A stretch of 64,000 bases of DNA, from contig JASKMD010000017.1 in the NCBI GenBank assembly GCA_030144725.1, forward strand, positions 3,783,416 to 3,847,415, written 5' to 3'. The notes beneath the pieces were generated by a model that had not been told where the DNA came from, did not search any database, and saw nothing but the letters and a program-made list of their open reading frames with translations. Of the stretch, positions 21,328 to 31,656 are shown in pieces. The translations under genes and the position numbers were made by a program. The stretch comes from Haematococcus lacustris. Taxonomy: Eukaryota; Chlorophyta; Chlorophyceae; Chlamydomonadales; Haematococcaceae. Each line of letters begins with the position of its first letter. Position 1 is the stretch's first letter.

Positions 21328-22194
21328 GGAACCGCGCCGAATCCGCTCGGACGAGGAACCGCGTTCTTGGTCAAGGAGCCAGCTGCGAAGCGCACGCGGG
21401 AAAGAGCTGTAGTGGCAGCGCGGGTTGACCGATGAGTAGTCGTGCCGTCTCGTGCTTTGCCGTACACAAGCAAGAGCGTGTGCACGACGAGTTGGGCACA
21501 AGAGCTGCACAACAAAACATGGAGCGGGCGGAAGCAATTTTATGTTTTGTGAAGCTGCATGGAAGCCAGCACCCACCCTCGTAAACTGAAGGGAAAACAA
21601 TGGCAGAAGCATCTCCCTTTCTTCTTGTACCCACTTGTCCCTTTCCGCCCTTTCAGCACGTGCACAGCCTTGCAATGTCAGCGCCCCCACCCCTGCCTGC
21701 AGCTTCAATGTCACTGATGTGTTTGATCGACCATTTCGGTGGGTTCTGCACAAAGAAGCCGGCAGCGCTACCACTATAGCTGCATGAGCGGCGTGGCTGC
21801 CCAGCCCAGGTCAGACTGCAAGACACCCTGGGTTGGGCTGGGCCGGGCTCGGTGATGGTGGGGTTGGGGGGGGGAAGGTAATGGAAGGTGGTGGTAGAGA
21901 TGGTGGTCATAGGCACATCGTGCGGGGATGGGGTTGGTTCAGGCCAAGCAATGCTGTGAGCAATGACTTGTGCATGCAAATCAGCTGCGACGAGCCCGGG
22001 TTACTGCTGGCTGGCACCGGCCCACTGGGAACCATGTTGGGATGATCATTACTCCATAAAGCTCACGGAAAACCCAAGTTGCTTGAAAGACCACCGCCCG
22101 TCTTGATAACTTAGGAGAAGCGGAAGGGCAGCGCCAAGCGGAAGAAGGACCCGGGAAAGAAACTGAAAGGTTCGTGGGCTGTGTACGACTGTGG
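21328..22194. other. 5' flank of the kinase gene; no other gene seen
   Basis: This interval probably contains the kinase promoter and 5' UTR. The minus-strand frame stays open for some distance upstream of the ATG at 21327 (…SERIRRGSM), so an upstream start cannot be excluded. A lysine-rich frame at 22116-22170 (KRKGSAKRKK) precedes Fanzor copy F5 and could be a remnant of a nuclear-localisation N-terminus, but no splice link was shown. Confidence 0.35.
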
Positions 22195-24212
22195 GCTACG
22201 TGAGTCACGCGCTGTGTAGTAACCCGTCGCTCCTGTTGGTCCCAACGCAGCGTCTCGCTCGCCTCAAGGAAGACAACGACAGGAGCGCCGAGATGGCTGG
22301 AACACGAGTAGACGTCAAGTGAGTCGAAAAGCCACCCCCGCCTTGTGTGTCCCCCGCACTGTTTGTGTCCCCGCCTTTGTGTCTTGGCCTGTCAAAATGG
22401 CCTGTCGAAATGTGAAATGCGCTTGGCTGCAGGTGATCAAGGTCCCGGGTGGCGCCGTGCTGCGCGGGTGCACGAAAACTTGATGCAAGCTGATGGCGCA
22501 CTTCCAGCTGAGGGCTGAGGTGGTCAGCCAGCTCCGCGTCACTGTTTGTGTTGTGTACATTTCTAACATGCCTGGTGGGCTACCCCACAACGGGGTACCG
22601 CAGCGCCCCTACACCTCCAGCCGTGCAGCCCCCCCAAGCCCCTGATGCTCCCCCCCTACCCCCACTCCCCCCTCGTGCTTCTGCCCAGCCTGCCAGCATG
22701 GTGTGAGACTGTTGAATCCGACTCTGATTCATACTGTGACTCTGAGCCAGAGCCAGAGCCTCAGCCAGTCACGCAGCCCACCCCAAGGCGTTGCAGCGCC
22801 CGTCTGGCAGCCCTTGCACCAGCAGCACCCACAGCTAGAGCTAGCATGCCTAACCTAGTGTCACCATGTCAGCCACCATGTGTGTGCCTTGTGTGCATGG
22901 CTGCAGTTGGAGGAGGACATGGCGGAGGTGTCCATGGAGGGCCATGGGCGTGCCAAGCAGCTGGTAGTGTTCTTTGGCGCTGCTAGCATTGGCACCAGTT
23001 GTGGGTGGGGTGCTGATGCGGTGCTGCGTGCCTGCTGCAAGGTGGTGTGCAGGCCCAGGGGCACAGACCAGCTGCGGGGCAGGGTGGTGCTTGTGGATGA
23101 GCACCGCACCACCCGAGTCAGCTCAGCAGTGAATGGCAAGCAGCCATGTGAGGAGGAGTTGAACCATGATCAGCCCACCAGGCCTGCAGGCTGGAAGTCC
23201 CCAGCAGGGCAGGTGGACCTCCGCCTGCTGCGCCCAGCCTGGAGCCAGCAGCGTGACCAGCCTGTGCGGGGCCTGATGTAGTGCCCAGCCCCCTCAAGCC
23301 CCCCCAAGCCCCATGCAGCAGCCAGGAAGCCACACAGCCAGCAGCCTCAGAGCCTGGGCCCAGCACTCCCCCGCCAGCCAAGCGCAGCAAGCGCACCAAG
23401 GCTGAGCAGGCAGCTGAGCCCACCCAGCCCACCAAGGCTGCTAAAGCCAAGCCAGCACCACAGCCAGGCAGGTGGCTGGACAGGGACTGCAATGCAGCGC
23501 TGAACATGCAGCGCATTGCGGAGAGCAGGTGGCGGCCACTGAAGCTGTGCTACTGGCCAGACCAGGGAGCTCTGCCAGCCAAGGGCAAGGAGTACCCTGG
23601 CCTAGGCTACAAGCGGCTGCGAGACAAGCCACCCAAGGCCCAGCAGCAGCAGCAGCAGCAGCAGCCTTCTGAGGCACAGTAGTGTGTGCCCCCCTTTGTT
23701 GAGCTGTCATCAGCTTACATCAGTGCATGCAGGTCATGCCAACTCTACACAGTAGCCCTAACGAATCAGGCAATACTGTAGGTGGTAGGCACCAGTGTTT
23801 TTTTTGTGTGTCATACGTAACGATTGGAACCAAAAGCTCGTTTTCTAGGCCTGGCTTTCGTTACCAAACGGACCGTTGCGTTGGCTGGCCTCGGCTGCTT
23901 CGTAAATAGAAAATGTCTTTTTGTGTTAGGATAGTTGTGCAAAAATGATTTTTGGCATATAAAACCAGCCATATTATGTAACCAGCCATATTATGTTCCT
24001 GGACCCTTCGTGACCAGTATCAGCTTGGCTGTTTAAAAAAACACTGGTAGGCACTCATGCACCATGTCCATGTGCATTGGGTATGCTCCACACAGCCCAT
24101 TACCACCATTTAAGTCGGGCTACTATTGCCCACCAGTATTCCCGCTAGTGGCTGCTAGTGGCCAGTACTGGTCCGGCTCAAATGGAGGCCCTAGTGAGGG
24201 ACAAGGGGGCTG
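22195..24212 (+). pseudogene. Fanzor-like copy F5 with 3' segment, interrupted by a MITE
   Basis: The 5' part (22195-22855) matches F1 closely. After the conserved intron end at about 22912 the frame reads LEEDMAEVSMEGHG, KQLVVFFGAASIGTS, LRGRVVLVDEHRTTRVSS and NGKQPCEEEL. It stops at a TAG (23279-23281) where F2 has the W of MMWCP. A shifted frame continues with PPAKRSKRTKAEQ (NLS-like), RWLDRDCNAALNMQ (RuvC-III), RWRPLKLCYW and a Gln-rich tail ending at 23682. The RuvC-I half is absent, as in F1, so both derive from the same internally deleted element. The 3' segment (23683-24212) ends at GGGACAAGGGGGCTG and is split by a 254-bp MITE. The element is non-autonomous and broken, but this is the best-preserved copy of the FFGAA to VDEHRTT block. 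Confidence 0.7.
23793..24046. mobile_element. hAT-type MITE (254 bp) in the F5 3' segment
   Basis: The element begins CAGTGTTTTTTT and ends AAAAAAACACTG, perfect 12-bp terminal inverted repeats. The 8-bp target duplication GTAGGCAC occurs at 23785-23792 and 24047-24054. Copy F1 shows the empty site with one GTAGGCAC. An 8-bp duplication and a CAGTG terminus are hallmarks of hAT elements. There is no coding capacity. It is AT-richer than its surroundings and contains a short direct repeat, CCAGCCATATTATGT. Confidence 0.88.
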
Positions 24213-24339
24213 CGGGCCTAAGCTGTCAACGTGGCATGTGCAGCTCACAGGGCTAGGGAGCATACACGACAGCCATTTCTCCAAAATTGTAGAGCGGTTG
24301 TGGCGGCTGCCTGGCCCTCCTGCCCGCCTGGACCCAAAC

Positions 24340-24445
24340 CGCCGTGGAAGGGTGCAAGCCAGGCAGGGCGTGCACATGGTGGTGGACCCCGGCCGCTCAC
24401 CCCCCAGCCGCCGTACCCCAAGAAGCAGCCGTGGAGCCACGGCAA
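24340..24445. pseudogene. displaced fragment of the kinase last exon
   Basis: About 100 bp (GGAAGGGTGCA, GGCGTGCACATGG, AGAAGCAGCCG and intervening bases) match 15925-16022, part of the kinase's Gly/His-rich tail. Orientation is the same as in the kinase gene and similarity is clear but imperfect. The minus-strand frame is broken. It lies between Fanzor copy F5 and PIG-U. Confidence 0.6.
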
Positions 24446-24681
24446 GGCCCCCCGGGCTGACTAGGCCCTCTCTACAGCCTCTGCAGTGGCAATGAAAAGA
24501 CGTGTCGGTTGCGCTCAACATCCGTCGCGGCGCAGTGGGGAAAGGGTCACGCCACAAGGCGCACATAGGCAGTGCTGTCCCAAGATGTTTGTTTGAAGCT
24601 ACTACAGTGATGAACTCTTGCTGTACTTTGGTGCAGAGGCTACATGTTGGTTTTGATCACGATCATTGAAGGCGATATGCC

Positions 24682-27600
24682 ATGAATGGTTGGCGAAGCG
24701 CCGTGCACTTGTTCGCCTGCGCTATTGGCCTTCGCGTGCTGTTGCTGCATGTCGGGGTTGGTGACCAACTCGGCTGGCGGGTCGAGGTTGCGACCCCAGC
24801 CAACAGCTTGCTAGGCGTACGCGAAGGCCTAACACACGCGCAACATGGCATTTCGCCATACCGCGGCCAAGCATGCCATACGCCCCCCTTGGTGCTGTGG
24901 CTGCACAAGGCCTGGGCGCTGCACCCCGCACTGTACGCAGTTCCAAACATCGCATGGGACGTGTTGGCAGCACTCATGCTGCTGAACACAGGGCGTCTCC
25001 TAGAGCTCCATCCAGAAGCAGCCCCAGATCGGACCAGCGCAGGTCAGGTCCAGCCTTCAGCAGTATACAATCCCAGCCGGGACCAGCCTGCTGCTCACTA
25101 ACCATGCTTCGCAAATTTTGTTCACTCATGGGTGCCGACGTGGCTGTCAGATCTGCCTACCCTGAGCTGCCTACCCCACCCTCGGACAGCCAGAGCTGCC
25201 CACCAGCTGTCCCATGCACCCGCTTGCTTGTTCTTTGTGATGGCTGCAACCCATCTTCAGCCACAGCTTGCCTGCCTGCCACCCCTGCCCGTCTGCCTGC
25301 CTGCCCGCCCGCTCATCCGCCCTCTTCTGCAGCCCCTGCCCCTTCGTCCACCCAGCCCAGCTTCCCCCTGCTGCTGGCTGGGCTGTACCTCCTGAACCCC
25401 CTGACCCTGGCGGCCTGCCTCAGTGGCTGCACCTCCAGCTGGGAGAACCTGGCAGTGCTGGCAGTGCTGTGGAGAGGATGTGCCAAGGACTCAGCTGGCG
25501 CAGCCCTGGCCCTGGCGCTGGCCACCTACTCTTGCCCCCAGTCCGGGCTGCTGCTGGTGGGGGACAGGGGGTTAGGGGTCAGAGCTCACGAGGGACCCAC
25601 ATGCCATTAATAGGCAGTGGTAGGGGAGGGGTTTGCCGGGGTGGTGTTGGACATGAAGGAGGGGGGCCTCAGGACAGTTGAGTCATGCACTAGGCCTGAC
25701 TCTTGAGGACCCTGCTGCTCGTGCCATGCATGGCATCACCATGCACCCCATATATTCTTGCTATTATCCCTTCAAGCACTCTGTCACCAAGATAGGAACA
25801 CTCCTGGTGTATTGCTGTTTGCATGGCTGGTGTCTTCATGACACTCAGCGGCACCCTCGGTAGTTGAAGCTTCTATGTCAGCACCATGGTTGTCGTTGCA
25901 TGGCACGTGCCAGGTGGCATCATTGCAGAACTTGGGCCCTGGGCAGCTGCAGCTGCTGCTGCTGCTGCAGCTGCTGCCATCTGCCGCTTTCCTTGCACAG
26001 GGACCAGATGCACGTAGCCCCTGTTGCTCCTGTGGCACCTCAATGGACGACAGTCGCAAGCACCCTGCACACCAGCACTGCACCCTCAACTGAGATGCCT
26101 CTCACCTCCTGCACGCCCTTTGCACACCATGTCACGGAAACTGCTCAGCTGCCTTGTGTGGTTCTTTGCCTGCTTGCCTCATCTGCAGCTAGCGGTGGCA
26201 CTACTGGCTGTGATGGGCCCTGAAGATATTGGCCCAGGTGGAGGCATGGCGCAGGGCTACCAAGGTAGCCAAGGCCTCCCCTCCCTTCATACTCGTCCTG
26301 GGCCTGGACAGGGGCCAAGCAGCAGCAGCGGCGGCAGCGGCCTCACCGCTGTGCCGGCAGCTGGTGGTGGCGGCAGCGCCAGTGTTGAGGGGACAGGAGT
26401 GGGGCTTGACGCTGGAAGCGTCTCAAATGGCTGCATGGAGCCTGAAGAGGTGAGAGATGGTTGGGGCAATGGAGATTAGAGGGGGTCAGTGTTGTTTGGG
26501 GCTGCTGCTGCAACCCCATTTTGTTGCTCAGCACCATGTATGTCATGCTTGGCATGCTGATTGCAAACAAAGCTGCTGCTGCTGTAGGTCAGCAAGTCAG
26601 AGGGCCAAGCTGCCGGCCCTGAATTGAGGGCGAGGGCTGGCATGGACAGTATAAGCTCGGCTGCTGGACTGCTTATGCTGCACCCTGAGAAGGACAGAGG
26701 AAGGGAAGAAGGGCAGCAGCATGGGCAGGAGCAGGGGCACGGGCAGCAGGCGCAGCAAGGGGTGCAGCATCAGGGAGCCTCGGTTCAGGTACAGGGTGTG
26801 GGGCTGCAGCCATACCCCAGCACTGCCAGGCTGCTGGCCTTCCTGCTGCTGTTTGCCAGCCAGGTTGCAGCCTGGCTGCTGCTGCTGCTGCTGGCATCTG
26901 ACTGGAGCCTGGCGGAGCATCCCGACGCGCCCTGCCTGCCTGGCATGCGGCAAGGGCTGTCGTGGCTGTGGGCTGTCCCCATGCGCCTCAGACCTGCTGT
27001 GACCCCTCACCTCAGCAAGCAGTCTACCCTGGGCCTGGACCCGCTGCTGCTTGCCCCTGGCCCAGCAGCAGCAGCGGGACAGCCCTACCCCAACCCTAGC
27101 ACCCCAGCCTCCCCCCATACTGGGCGGTGTTGGGCGCTGCATGTGTACCAGCTGCCCCTCCTGGTGGAGGACATTCAGCCAAACATTGGGCAGCTCTGGT
27201 ACTTCTTCACCCAGATGTTTCCACAGTACCTTGCTTTCTTCAGGTGGGAGGCAGTCACGTGGGTATCAGTCACGTGGGTATCACAGGGGTGGGCACTAGC
27301 CGGGCTGTTGAGGTTAGATGGATTGGGGCAGAGGGGTGTGGTGTGTCCCCCACCCTCACTCCAGCTGGTACCATTTCGATGCTCTGCCTGCTGTCGCTGC
27401 TGCTGCTGCTGCGGCGGCGGCGGTAGGTTGCGCTGCTGATGTTCTTGATTGTGCCGTTGCTTACTAGTAGTGTTGGTGCTGCATACTTGTGCGAGCTTGT
27501 GCAAAGCCTGGTGCTTCCAGGTTGCGCTACTGCTCGCCTGGCTGCAGGTTTGTGACTCATTCGCTGTCCGCGGTGATGGTGGTTCCTCTCGCCTTGCGCT

Positions 27601-27938
27601 TCCCGCGCCGCCCGCTCCTCCTGTTTACCGCACAGTGCATTACCGCCGCAATGTGGAAACCCTACCCCTCCGTCGCCGACTTAGCGCTCTATATCGCGCT
27701 CTTGCCGCTGCTGCGCCCCCAATTGCGGCGTATGCAAACCGGTGTGCTGCTGGCCGGCAGCTTCTTGCTGTTAGCGGTCCTGGAGCCTGCCATGTGGCAC
27801 CAGTGGGTGGAAGTAGAGTCTGCCAACAGCAACTTTTACTACTCCATCACGCTGCTGCTTGGCGCTTGGCACGTGCTTCTGCTTGTGCAGCTGCTACTTC
27901 TGACGGTGCAGGTGGAGGGTAGCACCAAACCGGCATGA
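24682..27938 (+). CDS. PIGU: GPI transamidase subunit PIG-U (5 exons, 550 aa)
   Basis: PIG-U is a multi-pass ER membrane subunit of the complex that attaches GPI anchors to proteins. Exons in phase: 24682-25047, 25356-25556, 26189-26449, 26810-27243 and 27548-27938. Family signatures, in order: VEVATPANSLLGVREGL and GISPYRGQACHTPPL; AGLYLLNPLTLAACLSG; EDIQPNIGQLWYFFTQMF, the best-known PIG-U signature, usually DLTPNxGLFWYFFxEMF; PLALRFPRRPLLLFTA; MWKPYPSVADLALYIALLP; and WHQWVEVESANSNFYYSITL. At least eight hydrophobic helices are apparent. Length is above the usual 430-470 aa because exons 3 and 4 carry Gly/Ser/Pro-rich insertions, so intron boundaries there are the least certain. The start is the only ATG that keeps the N-terminal helix in frame. 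Confidence 0.88.
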
Positions 27939-28290
27939 CGGAGCAAGGTGTGCTCGCCTCGGTCCTGCTTGTGCAGTTGCTACTAAGCCTCACATCAGAC
28001 CAGAACCTTGCCTACACGCATTGCTTGCCATGGCAGAAGTGAAGGCTGGCATTGGCCCAATGTGGCTTTGAGACCTCGGCCCACAGAGCGCCGTACGCCG
28101 CCATGACAGTGCGAGGCCAGCAACGTAGGTTTTATGCTGACTTGCGACAATGCGTTAAGTTGCGGCTTCGCGTGGGCCAGCCAGGTCTTGGTTGCGCGGG
28201 TCTGCCGCGTGATGCCGCTGTCCCCGTAGTCGCAGTTTCATGTGTAGGACGTAGGAAGTAGGACGCTCAGAACTGGGGCGTAGCCCATGT
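27939..28290. other. PIG-U 3' flank; no gene seen
   Basis: Presumed 3' UTR. The first TGTAA, the usual volvocalean polyadenylation signal, lies at the start of the tandem repeat that follows. Confidence 0.4.
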
Positions 28291-28795
28291 CATCATTCAA
28301 CATCATTGTAACATCAACATAGCACCAACCAGCAGCTGAGTAGCAACATCAACCAGCAGAGCAAGCAAGCAAGCAAACTACATCGACATCCATCATCTCA
28401 ACATTCAACATCATTGTAACATCAACATAGCACCAACCAGCAGCTGAGTAGCAACATCAACCAGCAGAGCAAGCAAGCAAGCAAACTACATCGACATCCA
28501 TCATCTCAACATTCAACATCATTGTAACATCAACATTGCACCAACCAGCAGCTGAGTAGCAACATCAACCAGCAGAGCAAGCAAGCAAGCAAACTACATC
28601 GACATCCATCATCTCAACATTCAACATCATTGTAACATCAACATAGCACCAACCAGCAGCTGAGTAGCAACATCAACCAGCAGAGCAAGCAAGCAAGCAA
28701 ACTACATCGACATCCATCATCTCAACATTCAACATCATCTCAACATTCAACATCATAACATCAACATAGCACCAACCAGCAGCTGAGTAGCAACA
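28291..28795. repeat. 108-bp tandem repeat, four units plus a degraded fifth
   Basis: The marker CATCATTGTAAC recurs at 28301, 28409, 28517 and 28625, exactly 108 bp apart. The fifth unit, from 28733, is shortened and altered. Units are nearly identical and each full one contains TGTAA. They are rich in CATCAAC and AGCAAGCAAGC. Confidence 0.92.
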
Positions 28796-28860
28796 TCATT
28801 TCAAGATCAGCCTAGCACCTAGCTTATATCCCCAGCCTAGCTTATATCCACAGCTATCCA

Positions 28861-28987
28861 CTACCGATAGGCTTGCCTCAGGCTCCCAGGCCTTGCACTA
28901 GCCCACAGCACATCAAGCCGACCCTGCTTCAAGCGCTTCTGCCGTGCCGCTGGCGTAGCTGGCCCAGCAGCCATACCCGCTGGCTCT

Positions 28988-29025
<38 letters not shown>

Positions 29026-29490
29026 CTCTGCTGCTGCTGCTGGCTGAGATGGTGTGGGGCTAGCGTACAGCGGGCTCCAGGGAAGGCTGTTGCACCCTGA
29101 ACACTGCCCTGGGTGATCTCGATACCAGCGCCAGACCGGACTGGTATAGCCTGGATGCGCTCGTGTCATGATCCTTGACAACAGCCAGCGTACTGCCCCG
29201 CTGTGAGCGATCTGTGCCACACAGAGATCACGGTGCCAGCGCTGCGCTCCTCGTGCGCTGCCGTGGTGGTATTCGCGGTGCCGGGGTAGCCGGGGTGCTC
29301 TCACTGGGGCCTCAGCTGGGGCAGCACAGCGGGTCGATGTGCAGGCTTGGGCCGTAGGAAGATGACGCTGAGGGAGACTCCATCGGTGTGCACGAGGTCG
29401 GGCATCAGGCTCGGGTCGGGCATCAGTGCACACCACTGGTTGGCCACCTGCGGGCACTATGAACACAACCACGCCTCTACATAACCACAA
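28861..29490 (-). pseudogene. Fanzor-like fragment F6 (TDG region)
   Basis: One minus-strand frame at about 29330-29460 reads QVANQWCALMPDP then LVHTDGVSLSVIFLRPK. It matches VDTDGVSVCVHYTRP of F2 and VETDGASISAHF of F3. Another frame downstream carries a Glu-Pro run from (CTGGCT)n and ARQKRLKQGR. No RuvC motif remains. Recognition rests on the TDG motif alone. Confidence 0.45.
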
Positions 29491-30473
29491 CGATTGGCTG
29501 CCCCAAGCAGGCTGTCAATAACAATGGCAGTTTCACTCGCAATAACTTTGATCAGCAAAAAATTGATGTTCACAATCGCCATGCGTTGACAGGGGCCGTT
29601 CTATGCTTGCCGTTCTATGCGCGCTACTGAACCGAAGCGCACCGTCGTGCTTCTTCCATCTCTGCAACATCGGTGCACGGTGGGCGTAATAAACTTACGG
29701 GCGCCCTGCACCAACCAGCAGGATTGTCTAAGTCAGTTTCGCTCATTGCAGGCGTGTGTGGCCCATTTACACCTTGATTGAAAGGGCCCCCGATCACCTC
29801 AAGGTGACTGATGCACTGGTGCTTCGGCGACCCGGCCAGCTTTGCCAACCGGACAGAGCAGAGATCCCAGTTGTCACAGCGCGCCTCGGCCACAGAATGC
29901 AAACTGGCGGACACCATGCAAGCGGGTAGGTGTGCTAGAAGGCAAGCGGTAGGGGGCATGATCTCTTAGCGGCATCACCCATGCAATGCTGCAACAAAGT
30001 GTCGTGCAAACGTGTCTGCAGTCGAGGGCACCAAAGGCTGCAAGGATCTGTTCCATGGCCACCAGGCGTGCGAGCCAGCACCCGGCAGTAGCTCATGCCC
30101 CGGACTTGTCAGCTTTCCCAAGTCTTTCACCACAGTAGTGATGCCAGCAGCAGCGCACTCAACACCAGGGAGCCCTGACTCTCCTTGCTTTCCAAGGCAG
30201 TGTTCAGATGCTGTCATGTCCCCAGCTACACCTGGTGTGCACCCTGGCACACGCTCTGCCACACCTGCACGCCTGGTCACACCTCCAGACCGTCCTCACA
30301 CCAGCGCATGCAGCGTAGAGCTAGTAGCGCAGCGTACACTGTGTGGCGGCATCAACTACAAGCAAGGGGATCAAGGTGAGGGGTTGGGGTCTGGGTCACT
30401 AAAGATCCGTCTAAGGCTGCTGCAGCTGACTGCTGGTGTCTTCCATAGAAACCAGGCATGAATGCACGGCTTG
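29491..30473. other. no gene seen
   Basis: Several overlapping short frames exist on both strands, but none has consistent splice sites, family motifs or convincing composition. Confidence 0.4.
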
Positions 30474-31060
30474 TTAGGGGGTGAATTTGTTGACGCGAAG
30501 AAGGTGCCGGGCCCTAAGGGCAGCGTGGCTGGACAGATCTGCTGGTTCTGGCATTATTTCTGTAGTTTTGACATTGCACATGATGATCAAGCAGCCTGCA
30601 GCTGATGACCTTGTGGTTGCTCCACAATGCAGCAGAGTTGCCACAGCAGCCACCATGGCTGGGATGACACTAGGCTTGATATTGGGGGACCTGCCACACA
30701 GCCGCTCGCTCAGTTGCTTGTATGCCTTGATGCCTGGGAGGGCCTTGAGGCCAGGCCGCCAGCACAGCTCCAGGAGGCGCTGCCTGCACTCCCCAATGCC
30801 TTGAAGGTTCACCTGCCTGGCGGCTGGCACCAAAGGGGGTTATAAGCTGGCTTGCCCTTGCCAGGCTTGCCCTTGCCAGGCTTGCCCTTGCCAGGCTTGC
30901 CCTTGCCAGGGTTGCCCTTGTTATTGTCAGCCTTTGCAGGCTGGATAGCATTCGCAGGCTGGGTAGCGTTCGCAGCCTGCTCAACCCTGGTGCGCTTGGC
31001 TGGCGGGGGATGGCTGGGCCAAGGCTCTGAGGATACTGGCTGTGTGGACGCCTAGCCCTT
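30474..31060 (-). pseudogene. Fanzor-like fragment F7 (C-terminus)
   Basis: The minus strand reads QVNLQGIGECRQRLLELCWRP then LPGIKAYKQLSER. This aligns with the end of F4 (LNLQRAGDIKWRPLELC then YPALGFKKLRD). The DRDxNAA part is lost or frameshifted. A run of KGKPG units from a 15-bp repeat (30850-30920) lies upstream, where F1, F2 and F5 have a Lys/Pro-rich linker. Non-functional. Confidence 0.5.
30850..30920. repeat. 15-bp tandem repeat (CTTGCCCTTGCCAGG)n
   Basis: About five units lie within fragment F7. On the minus strand they encode KGKPG repeats. Confidence 0.85.
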
Positions 31061-31656
31061 TGCCTTGTCAGCCTCGCCCATGGCACCCACTCAGCTCCAC
31101 TCAGCCTGCCCAGCCTGCTCAGCCGCCTCAGGTCCATGGTGCACCTCAATTGCTGCACACGCCAGATTTGGCCGTGGTGGAAACATAGCAAAGGCAACCT
31201 AGGTGATGGCCCTGCGATTTTGCATGGATGACTGGCTGATACATGCACTCACTCACTTCTTCCTTGCCATGTCCTATGTTCCTAGCTCATTCTGCAACAC
31301 AGTTGTTGGCATAGAGTGGCCACCCAGCTTGCAAGCCTTTGCAGCCCCGAACTAGTGTGGTGAGCATGAGCCTAGTCAGAGGACACAGCTTGACTGGCTG
31401 AGTGACACACTGGGCTCAGGCTTCAAGGGCCAGTCTTGTCGCTGCGTCGGGCCTAGCCCAGCCCTTGCCGTCCCAGGCTGCCAGCACAAACCCAGCAACA
31501 CTGCAACACTTGCCGCAAGCTCTCCGCGACGCGTACCATGCTGACCAACGCTGGAGCCTGACCTCAGCACCTGCATGGCGTGAAAGCTTGCACATGCCGC
31601 CTTACAGACTTCCACAGCGTCCATTGACAACCCCACACAGGCAAGGGGTGTGAGGT
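31061..31656. other. no gene seen
   Basis: No supported feature. It may contain the promoter or upstream exons of the long plus-strand frame that begins at 31657. Confidence 0.35.
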
